A stretch of 11,588 nucleotides of DNA from Bacillota bacterium (GTDB lineage Bacteria; Bacillota; Clostridia; Lachnospirales; Lachnospiraceae): assembly GCA_023398855.1 (NCBI GenBank), contig JAEWRS010000473.1:1-11588 (forward strand). The letters run 5' to 3'. Positions 1 to 5,703 of the stretch are shown one piece after another. The translations under genes and the position numbers were made by a program. How positions within the stretch are numbered: position 1 is the first letter of the stretch; every line of letters begins with the position of its first letter. Under the pieces are notes generated by a model. The model worked only from the letters and a program-made list of their open reading frames with translations. It ran no database searches and had not been told where the DNA came from.

Positions 1-1
1 T

Positions 2-679
2 TCTACGCTGCCGGGACCGGTAACAATTGGAGCTACATTTATTAAGAAGCTGACCTCCACAGCACCGGATGGCGCCACGCTTCCAGAGCACATTTTTTCT
101 TCGCTTAAAATTGCAATGGGCGGTTGGGCCATGGGAGTGATTGTTGGCACCCCCATGGGGATTTTAATGGCCTGGTATAAAAAAATTGATTTATTTGTAC
201 GTCCGGTTTTTGATTTAATCCGTCCGGTTCCCGGACTTGCCTGGATTCCGCTGATGATATTGCTTTTTGGAATTGGAATCACTTCCAAGATTGTTACGGT
301 ATTTTTATCGGCATTTGTTCCATGCGTGCTGAACAGCTACACCGGGGTCCGCCAGACAAAGGATGTTCACCTCTGGGTGGGGCAGACGTTTGGTGCATCG
401 AATTTCCAGATGCTGATGCATATTGCAGTTCCCACGGCTCAGCCTTTGGTGATGACCGGCATCCGTGTTGCACTGGGAGCCTCCTGGACCTGTATTGTTG
501 CTGCTGAAATGCTGGCTTCAACAAGGGGTCTTGGATATATGATCCAGCAGGCGCGCGGAATCTACCGTCCGGACATCATTATCTGCGGTATGATCGCAAT
601 CGGGACAATCGGTGCAATATTTTCCTGGATTTTGACCTTAATTGAGAAAAAAGTCGTAAAAGGAGCGAGAAGAGAATGA
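2..679 (+). CDS. ABC transporter permease, NitT/TauT (SsuC/TauC-like) family, 5' partial
   Basis: Inner-membrane subunit of an importer of the nitrate/sulfonate/taurine type. The frame is open from position 2, so the gene enters from the left edge; the ATG at 116 is an internal methionine, because the residues before it (LPGPVTIGATFIKKL, then PEHIFSSLKIAMGG) already match the N-terminal periplasmic/TM region of SsuC-like permeases. Several hydrophobic segments follow. The cytoplasmic EAA-type coupling loop is visible as TFGASNFQMLMHIAVPTAQP followed by a GIRVALGASW segment and VAAEM, the usual order in this family. The charged C-terminus ends KKVVKGARRE. The stop overlaps the next permease start by ATGA (676-679), implying translational coupling. 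Family assignment is firm; the substrate (sulfonate, sulfate ester or other small anion) is inferred only from the sulfatase downstream. Confidence 0.9.
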   Translation, partial: STLPGPVTIGATFIKKLTSTAPDGATLPEHIFSSLKIAMGGWAMGVIVGTPMGILMAWYKKIDLFVRPVFDLIRPVPGLAWIPLMILLFGIGITSKIVTVFLSAFVPCVLNSYTGVRQTKDVHLWVGQTFGASNFQMLMHIAVPTAQPLVMTGIRVALGASWTCIVAAEMLASTRGLGYMIQQARGIYRPDIIICGMIAIGTIGAIFSWILTLIEKKVVKGARRE

Positions 680-1467
680 ACAAACGTTTTCAGGATGCAA
701 AGCGGTATGAAAAGACGATTTGCGCGGTCATAGCCATTTTTACATTTCTATGCCTGTGGCAGTTTGTGGTTTCTTTTACAAAGGTAGGAGTTGTAATGGC
801 TGGTCCTGTGACAGTGCTGGGCAAATTTTTGTCCAGCCTCCTGGAGCCTATCGGCACTCATACCATAGAAGTGCACATTTTGTGGAGCCTTACCAGAGTC
901 ATGGTCGGATTTGTTCTGGGATCCCTGGCCGGAATCGTTGCTGGTATTGTGATGGGATGGTATAAGCCCATGGAGGCGCTGATACGGCCGCTGTATGAAC
1001 TGATCCGCCCAATCCCGCCCATTGCCTGGATTCCTCTTTCTATCGTGTGGTTTGGTCTGGGAGAACCATCCAAGTACTTTTTGATTTTTCTTGCGGCATT
1101 TTCCAACATAACCATGAATGCTTATGCTGGTGTCCGGTCCGTTGACCGCACTCTCATGGGAGCGGCCCGGATGCTGGGAGCCAATGACCGTCAGGTATTC
1201 AGTACGGTAGTGCTGCCGTCCTGTATTCCCCATATATTTGCAGGACTGCAGATTGCCATTGGGTCTGCATGGGCAACTGTGGTTGCGGCAGAGATGGTGC
1301 GTTCCTCCGAAGGCGTTGGCTGGGTGATCATCAAGGGACAGGATTCCAACAGCACGGTTCAGATTATGGTGGGAATTGTTGCTGTCGGGATAGTTGGTTA
1401 TATACTGGCGGTTGTCATGCGGGCCATTGAAGCAAAACTTTGCAGCTGGAGTGTGAGAGGAAAATGA
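676..1467 (+). CDS. ABC transporter permease, NitT/TauT (SsuC/TauC-like) family, second subunit
   Basis: Full-length (263 aa, normal for the family) second membrane subunit, different in sequence from the first, so the pore is probably a heterodimer. A hydrophobic segment lies at about residues 13-35. GPVTVLGKFLSSLL at 43-56 is the family's N-terminal motif, and RPLYELIRPIPPIAWIPL at 104-121 is the conserved loop before TM3/4. The EAA-type coupling helix is at about 162-190 (GAARMLGANDRQVF, then VVLPSCIPHIFAGL), followed by VVAAEM. The ATG at 676 overlaps the upstream stop (ATGA), with a purine-rich GGAGCGAGAAGAG stretch before it as ribosome binding site. The 3' end again overlaps the next gene by ATGA (1464-1467). 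It would assemble with the neighbouring permease and the two ATPases; specificity would come from an unseen substrate-binding protein. Confidence 0.93.
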   Translation: MNKRFQDAKRYEKTICAVIAIFTFLCLWQFVVSFTKVGVVMAGPVTVLGKFLSSLLEPIGTHTIEVHILWSLTRVMVGFVLGSLAGIVAGIVMGWYKPMEALIRPLYELIRPIPPIAWIPLSIVWFGLGEPSKYFLIFLAAFSNITMNAYAGVRSVDRTLMGAARMLGANDRQVFSTVVLPSCIPHIFAGLQIAIGSAWATVVAAEMVRSSEGVGWVIIKGQDSNSTVQIMVGIVAVGIVGYILAVVMRAIEAKLCSWSVRGK

Positions 1468-2219
1468 GAAAAGATTTTATTGTTTGCAATCAGGTATCAA
1501 AGACATTTCACACGGTCAGAGGCGATGTGAAAGTAATTAGCGACTTAAACCTTACGGTAAAGGAAAACGAACTGCTGGTTCTGTTCGGTCCGGGACAGTG
1601 CGGAAAATCTACATTGATTAACTGCATGTCAGGGCTTGAGACCGTGAGCAGCGGCTCTGTAACAGTAAATGGAAAAAAAGTGGAAAAGCCCGGACCGGAC
1701 CGGGGCGTTGTTTATCAAAGAACGGCACTTTTTCCGTGGCTGACTGTTATGGGAAATGTGGAGTACGGACCAAAGGTGCGGGGAATGGCAAAGAAGGAGC
1801 GCCAGGAGCTTTCTAAGTACTATATTAACCTGGTCGGGCTGGAAGGGTTTGAGCATTCTTATCCCAATCAGCTGTCAGGTGGGATGCAGCAGCGTGTGGG
1901 CATTGCCCGGGCGTACTGCAACGAACCGGATGTATTGTTTATGGATGAGCCTTTTGGCCATCTGGATGCCCAGACCCGCTATTTGATGCAGGAGGATTTA
2001 ATCCGTATCTGGGAAAAGGAAAAACGGACGGTTGTTTTTGTAACAAATAATATTGAAGAAGCAATCTACTTAGCGGACCGGATTGTGGTGCTGACCAACT
2101 GCCCTACAACAGTAAAAAAAGAATATTCGATTACACTTCCGCGTCCTCGCAATTATGTGGATCCTGAATTTTTGAATCTGCGTGAGGAAATCAGTTCGGT
2201 AGTGGACAAGACATTGTAA
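1464..2219 (+). CDS. ABC transporter ATPase, SsuB/TauB-like, with altered Walker A and H-loop
   Basis: Cytoplasmic nucleotide-binding subunit, 251 aa. The ATG at 1464 is chosen because it overlaps the permease stop (ATGA) and follows AGAGG; the in-frame TTG at 1440 would add residues inside the permease gene. Motifs in order: Walker A GPGQCGKST (42-50), Q-loop Gln85 in VVYQRTALFPWLTV, intact signature LSGGMQQR (137-144), Walker B LFMDEP with Asp161 and Glu162, and D-loop GHLD. Two departures are visible. The usual GPSGCGKS is GPGQCGKS, with Gln45 where the second glycine sits. The switch histidine of the usual VTHDIEEA is Asn195 (VTNNIEEA). Ten bases separate it from a second, different ATPase gene, so a heterodimeric ATPase is likely. 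The intact signature motif serves the partner's ATP site. Family call is firm; reduced ATPase activity at its own site is inferred. Confidence 0.93.
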   Translation: MRKDFIVCNQVSKTFHTVRGDVKVISDLNLTVKENELLVLFGPGQCGKSTLINCMSGLETVSSGSVTVNGKKVEKPGPDRGVVYQRTALFPWLTVMGNVEYGPKVRGMAKKERQELSKYYINLVGLEGFEHSYPNQLSGGMQQRVGIARAYCNEPDVLFMDEPFGHLDAQTRYLMQEDLIRIWEKEKRTVVFVTNNIEEAIYLADRIVVLTNCPTTVKKEYSITLPRPRNYVDPEFLNLREEISSVVDKTL

Positions 2220-2229
2220 GCGGGGTGGA

Positions 2230-2973
2230 ATGATGGAAGAAGTAAAAGTAAAAGTTGACCATATGACAAAGAAATTCGGTGATCTGCTGGTCCTTGACGA
2301 TGTTTCATTTGAAGTGAAAAAGGGTGAGTTTCTGTGCATTGTAGGTCCAACCGGATGCGGAAAGACGACCTTTTTAAACTGCATTACCAAGCTGTATGAG
2401 CCCACCAGCGGCGAAATTATGATCAACGGGGAACCGGTAAACTTACAGAAGCATAATGTGGCATACATCTTTCAGGAATATTCCACCATGTCCTGGCTGA
2501 CGGTGGAGGAAAACGTGGCTTTCGGGTTAAAGATGAAAAAACTGCCAAAGGAGGTAATAGCCCGGGAGGTAGGGGAAGTGCTGGATATGGTTGGCCTGAC
2601 ACAGTACAAAGATTACTATCCGGCGGAGCTTTCCACTTCCATGCTGCAGAGAGTGGTGATTGCCCGTGCTTTTGCCGTGAAACCGGAGCTGCTGCTGATG
2701 GATGAACCATACGGACAGCTGGATGTGGAACTGCGTTTTAAACTGGAGGATGAGCTTTTAAACCTTTGGAAAAAAACCGGGACAACGGTCATATTCATAA
2801 CACACAATATTGAGGAAGCTGTTTATCTGAGTGAAAATATTCTGGTATTGACCAATAAGCCTACAACCATAAAACAGAAATTGGCCAATACACTGCCTCG
2901 TCCAAGAAAGGTGGTTGCACCGGAGTTTATTGAGGTGCGGAACCAAGTGACCGAATTGATTAAATGGTGGTAG
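2230..2973 (+). CDS. ABC transporter ATPase, SsuB/TauB-like, with degenerate signature motif
   Basis: Second nucleotide-binding subunit, 247 aa. Walker A is canonical (GPTGCGKTT, 39-47). The Q-loop is Gln82 in YIFQEYSTMSWLTV, Walker B is LLLMDEP with Asp158 and Glu159, and the switch histidine is kept (His192 in ITHNIEEA). The ABC signature is not canonical: the expected LSGGMQQR reads LSTSMLQR (134-141), so both signature glycines are lost. This is the reverse of its neighbour, which keeps the signature but loses the H-loop histidine. Two adjacent ATGs are possible (2230 and 2233); 2233 has the better spacing to the GGGGTGG upstream, a difference of one residue. It follows the first ATPase by 10 bases and precedes the sulfatase by 17, so it is certainly in the same transcript. 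Family call is firm. Confidence 0.92.
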   Translation: MMEEVKVKVDHMTKKFGDLLVLDDVSFEVKKGEFLCIVGPTGCGKTTFLNCITKLYEPTSGEIMINGEPVNLQKHNVAYIFQEYSTMSWLTVEENVAFGLKMKKLPKEVIAREVGEVLDMVGLTQYKDYYPAELSTSMLQRVVIARAFAVKPELLLMDEPYGQLDVELRFKLEDELLNLWKKTGTTVIFITHNIEEAVYLSENILVLTNKPTTIKQKLANTLPRPRKVVAPEFIEVRNQVTELIKWW

Positions 2974-2990
2974 GCAGGAAGGAATGTAAA

Positions 2991-4451
2991 ATGAGAGCAA
3001 TCATGTTAATGTTTGATACCCTTAACCGCAGAATGCTGGAGCCTTATGGGTGCGGCTGGACAAAGACTCCAAATTTTAAGCGGCTGGCGGAAAAGACCAT
3101 TACGTTTGATAACTGTTACGCAGGCAGTCTGCCCTGTATGCCGGCCAGAAGGGAATTGCACACCGGGCGCTATAATTTCCTTCACCGGAGCTGGGGGCCC
3201 CTGGAGCCCTTTGACGATTCCATGCCGGAGCTGCTGGGGGATCATGGCATCTATACTCATATGATCAGCGACCACCAGCATTATTGGGAAGATGGGGGAG
3301 CCACCTATCATAACAGGTATCAGTCCTGGGAGATTGTAAGGGGACAGGAAGGAGACTGCTGGAAGGGGCAGGTGAAAGACCCTGTAGTCCCGGAGCATCT
3401 TGGCCGGGTCTGGAGGCAGGATCTGATAAACCGGACTTATATCGATTGTGAAGAAAAACAGCCACTGACAGAAGTGTTCCGGCTGGGACTGGAATTTCTG
3501 GAGAAAAACAAAGAACAGGATAACTGGTTTTTGCACTGGGAATGCTTTGACCCTCATGAACCTTTTTATACCATGGAGAAATACAAGAACCGGTATCCCC
3601 ACCATTACGATGGCCCTCAATTTGACTGGCCGGAATACCGGGAAGTGCAGGAAACCAGAGAGCAGGTGGAGCATTGCCGGTATGAATATGCGGCTCTGCT
3701 GTCCATGTGTGATGAATATCTGGGGAAATTCCTGGATTACATGGATGAAAACGATATGTGGAAGGATACTATGGTAATCGTAAACACTGACCATGGGTTC
3801 CTGCTGGGAGAGCATGACCTTTGGGCCAAAAGTGCACATCCATGGTATAATGAAACGGTTCATATCCCCATGTTTGTATGGGACCCTCGCCATGGAATCC
3901 AGAACCAGAGAAGAAGGTCACTGGTTCAAGGCATTGACGTGCCGGTGACACTGTTGGATTTCTTTGGAATCAAAGCACCCAAGGACATGCAGGGGCATAA
4001 GCTGGAGCCTGTTATCCTGGGAGATGATCCGGTACGGGAATATGCGCTATTCGGCATGCACGGGGCGCAGGTAAATATTACGGATGGCCGTTATGTATAT
4101 ATGCGCAGCCCTTTGCCGGATAATCAGCCTCTATATAATTATACACAGATGCCGACTCATATGCGCTGCCGGTTTTCCGTAAATGAGATGAAGGACATGA
4201 AGTGGCATCCGGGATTTTCTTTTACAAAGGACACTCCTGTTATGCAGATTGTATCTGTGGCAGACCGTTCCGGAGATACGTCCATGAGACAAACAACAGG
4301 GAACATGCTGTATGACCTACAAGAGGATCCAGATCAGCTTGCCCCTATCCACAACCCGGAAGTGGAGCAGAGACTGATCCAACATATGGTACGGCTGATG
4401 GAAGAAAACAATGCACCCAAGGAGCAATATGTGAGACTGGGGCTTAAGTGA
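2991..4451 (+). CDS. Cysteine-type sulfatase / alkaline-phosphatase-superfamily hydrolase, cytoplasmic
   Basis: Predicted to hydrolyse a sulfate ester (possibly another ester within the superfamily). The 486-aa protein starts at the ATG after AGGAAGG (2976-2982). The N-terminal strand begins at once (MRAIMLMFDTLNR) with no signal peptide, so it should act in the cytoplasm. The sulfatase signature is CMPARRELHTGR at 49-60; Cys49 would become formylglycine, which needs a maturase (FGE or anSME) not encoded here. The second metal cluster is TDHGFLLGEH (266-275; Asp267, His268), followed by LWAK. The C-terminus has the usual LYDLQEDPDQ motif. Odd point: many sulfatases have Asp-Asp in the first strand, but here it is Asp9-Thr10. 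It is the last gene of the ABC operon, followed by a terminator. Family is firm; the substrate is unknown, and phosphonate monoesterase-like activity is a less likely alternative. Confidence 0.88.
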   Translation: MRAIMLMFDTLNRRMLEPYGCGWTKTPNFKRLAEKTITFDNCYAGSLPCMPARRELHTGRYNFLHRSWGPLEPFDDSMPELLGDHGIYTHMISDHQHYWEDGGATYHNRYQSWEIVRGQEGDCWKGQVKDPVVPEHLGRVWRQDLINRTYIDCEEKQPLTEVFRLGLEFLEKNKEQDNWFLHWECFDPHEPFYTMEKYKNRYPHHYDGPQFDWPEYREVQETREQVEHCRYEYAALLSMCDEYLGKFLDYMDENDMWKDTMVIVNTDHGFLLGEHDLWAKSAHPWYNETVHIPMFVWDPRHGIQNQRRRSLVQGIDVPVTLLDFFGIKAPKDMQGHKLEPVILGDDPVREYALFGMHGAQVNITDGRYVYMRSPLPDNQPLYNYTQMPTHMRCRFSVNEMKDMKWHPGFSFTKDTPVMQIVSVADRSGDTSMRQTTGNMLYDLQEDPDQLAPIHNPEVEQRLIQHMVRLMEENNAPKEQYVRLGLK

Positions 4452-4476
4452 ATGGAATATGAAAAGCAGATTGGAG

Positions 4477-4511
4477 ATAAGGCAGCCGTTTGACACAGCT
4501 GCCTTATTTTT
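4477..4511 (+). terminator. Intrinsic terminator of the ABC-sulfatase operon
   Basis: A perfect 10-bp stem, ATAAGGCAGC (4477-4486) with GCTGCCTTAT (4498-4507), closes an 11-base loop and runs into a short T run (4507-4511). It lies 26 bases past the sulfatase stop. The opposite strand has no clear T tail, so it mainly serves the + strand operon, although it could also hinder convergent transcription from the chemotaxis gene. Confidence 0.8.
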
Positions 4512-4550
4512 GATGGAATTAATATAAGTCAGTGTTATGAATTCAAAAAG

Positions 4551-5132
4551 TCATGGACAGGGAGAAATATTATCTGTAAAGGAATACTTGCCATGGGAAA
4601 TAAAAGGTTTGAGGTGGGACTCCGCGCTGTTACTTCGGCTAATCTCAGCATCTTGGCTGGTTTGGGCCTCCACTTCCAGCACTGCAGCAATTTCATGCAT
4701 AATCCAATCAAAATCGATCAGGGTAATCACCCGGTCATTTAGCATTGCTGCACCTACAACAATGTTTTCTTTGTCCACACAGAGAGAGGAATCAGCGCTC
4801 TCTATGGTTTCCCAGGAAAACCTGCTGACAGAATCTGCCTGATGGACATGGAAAGCCATGCCTTCCTGTTTAAACTTCATGATAATCAGTATGTCATGTT
4901 CCGGATCATTCGAAGCGGGAAGATCCAGATACTTTGCAAGATCCACCACTGTAAACACTTCTCCCCTAAGATTTACCGTGCCTTCGATACAGGGATTTGA
5001 ATAAGAGATCCGCTGAACCTCCTGATACCGCGCCAGTTCCTGGATTTTTGTAATGTTCATTCCAAATTCAGCACCGGCAACCCCTATTACCAATACCTGC
5101 AGTTCATTGGTTGAATGCATTCTTTCTTCCAT
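4551..5132 (-). CDS. CheV-like CheW-domain chemotaxis coupling protein lacking a receiver domain
   Basis: Predicted cytoplasmic adaptor linking chemoreceptors to CheA. The CheW domain fills about residues 8-152 of 193. The start (STNELQVLVIGVAGAEFGMN) and the segments IEGTVNLRGEVFTVVDLAKYL (split here: IEGTVNLRGEV at 49-59, then FTVVDLAKYL), FHVHQADSVSRFSWETIE and LIDFDWIMHEI match the N-terminal half of CheV better than classical CheW. CheV normally carries a C-terminal receiver with a phospho-acceptor aspartate; here only a roughly 40-residue polar, Ser-rich tail follows and the gene ends, with no room for a receiver before the sulfatase terminator. The start at 5132 is supported by AAGGAAGGGG (complement of 5138-5147) six bases upstream. 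It is transcribed divergently from the EIIC-EAL gene. The CheW-domain call is firm; calling it a shortened CheV is inference. Confidence 0.85.
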   Translation of the reverse strand: MEERMHSTNELQVLVIGVAGAEFGMNITKIQELARYQEVQRISYSNPCIEGTVNLRGEVFTVVDLAKYLDLPASNDPEHDILIIMKFKQEGMAFHVHQADSVSRFSWETIESADSSLCVDKENIVVGAAMLNDRVITLIDFDWIMHEIAAVLEVEAQTSQDAEISRSNSAESHLKPFISHGKYSFTDNISPCP

Positions 5133-5491
5133 AATAACCCCTTCCTTTTACCTGTCTGATAAGGGAGTTTATTTAAGCACCGGCTGCCGGATTCCGTGAT
5201 ATTCCGGCTGACGAAACTGATCTCTCCCTAATTTCTCTTTCCATATTTTAGTATCTTCCAAAAGGACTGATTTAATCCATATATTGATTTTATTATTTCA
5301 TTTCCTCTTTAATCCAGTATAACTAATTGATTTCTTTGTGGACCATCCGTGTAGTGAATGAGCTGTTTCACATCCTCAATGAGTATTGTGGAATAATTCC
5401 CCTATTGTAACACCTTCTTTCACACCATTCAGCACAAAAGAGACTTCATACGATCCATATCCAGAAGTCCTGTATACATGTAAATTGATTA

Positions 5492-5518
5492 TTGGGAGAA
5501 TAAAAAAGCCAATCCCAA
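5492..5518. repeat. Inverted repeat, possible operator upstream of the EIIC-EAL gene
   Basis: TTGGGA (5492-5497) and TCCCAA (5513-5518) are exact inverted copies 15 bases apart, with an alternative pairing ATTGG/CCAAT. They sit just upstream of the likely promoter zone of the EIIC-EAL gene. No T tail follows, so it is not a terminator. An operator role is inferred from position only. Confidence 0.3.
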
Positions 5519-5558
5519 ACGTGACAGAGCTTTTACATGAAAAAATATCGTAGAATGG

Positions 5559-5631
5559 AGCGGACAGGGTAAGGGATTGTAGCTGCCCTTTCGGCAGTCA
5601 GGTTACTCTTCTGTTAAGGAGCTGATCCGCT
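5559..5631 (+). ncRNA. Possible structured mRNA leader of the EIIC-EAL gene (unidentified)
   Basis: Three helices can nest by hand pairing: AGCGGA (5559-5564) with TCCGCT (5626-5631); AGGGTAA (5566-5572) with TTACTCT (5604-5610, one G-U pair); and CTGCC (5583-5587) with GGCAG (5593-5597) around a 5-base loop. This leaves a 10-base and a 6-base internal strand and a 15-base 3' strand unpaired. I do not recognise it as a named riboswitch. It contains GGATTGT followed by CTG-loop-CAG, faintly like the antitermination (RAT) hairpins of PTS operons, but the lower stem of a RAT does not form. Weakly supported without covariation. Confidence 0.3.
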
Positions 5632-5663
5632 GCTCAGACGCTTAAATAATGTACAGATGTATG

Positions 5664-5694
5664 GAAGATGCCTGCATCTTCGTGAAAGAAGGAG
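5664..5694 (+). promoter_or_regulatory. Ribosome binding site of the EIIC-EAL gene with adjacent switch-like hairpins
   Basis: AAGGAG (5689-5694) lies nine bases before the ATG at 5704 and only three before the TTG at 5698, which decides the start in favour of 5704. Immediately upstream is a perfect 7-bp hairpin GAAGATG (5664-5670) / CATCTTC (5675-5681) with a 4-base loop. The 3' arm could instead pair TCTTC (5677-5681) with GAAGG (5688-5692), covering the ribosome binding site. The two pairings exclude each other. Confidence 0.5.
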
Positions 5695-5703
5695 TATTTG
5701 AAT

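Larger units (their letters stand above)
5133..5703. other. 571-bp divergent intergenic region without a gene
   Basis: No convincing protein gene is present on either strand. Visible items: an inverted repeat GCCGGA (5186-5191) / TCCGGC (5203-5208) in the chemotaxis gene's leader; overlapping perfect palindromes TGTATACA (5471-5478) and TACATGTA (5475-5482); an inverted repeat TTGGGA (5492-5497) / TCCCAA (5513-5518); and, nearer the EIIC-EAL gene, a possible folded leader (5559-5631) and a hairpin next to the ribosome binding site. No strong sigma-A or sigma-28 promoter stands out in either direction. The best partial -10 candidates are TAGAAT (5551-5556) on + and TAAAAT (complement, about 5245-5250) on -. 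The length suggests that both genes are regulated here. Confidence 0.6.

Noticed and set aside
748..1233. 161-codon open frame on the - strand opposite the second permease.
   Set aside because: The + strand frame has the full permease motif set; the opposite frame has none and no place in an operon.
1440..1466. TTG start eight codons upstream for ATPase 1.
   Set aside because: It lies inside the permease coding end without a ribosome binding site; the ATG at 1464 gives an ATGA overlap like the preceding gene pair and a normal family N-terminus.
3006..3893. 295-codon open frame on the - strand opposite the sulfatase.
   Set aside because: It is a shadow of a strongly supported sulfatase gene; the translation has no recognisable domain.
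5186..5208. GCCGGA/TCCGGC hairpin as a terminator.
   Set aside because: No T tract lies on either strand; kept only as an inverted repeat within the intergenic description.
5225..5275. Sigma-28-like promoter (TAAA ... GATA) for the chemotaxis gene on the - strand.
   Set aside because: The spacing is too short or the -10 element matches only about half of GCCGATAA; not reportable as a flagellar promoter.
5345..5465. On the - strand, two short frames (one ending in a protein-like run, GPQRNQLVILD) look like a frameshifted gene remnant.
   Set aside because: Each frame is under about 30 codons, no family is recognisable, and such runs occur by chance; not enough to call a pseudogene.
5573..5603. 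Possible BglG/LicT-type RAT antitermination hairpin (GGATTGT plus CTG-loop-CAG) in the leader of an EIIC-containing gene.
   Set aside because: The 3' half lacks the expected GGCAAAACC-like strand, the lower stem does not form, and no overlapping terminator with a T run follows.
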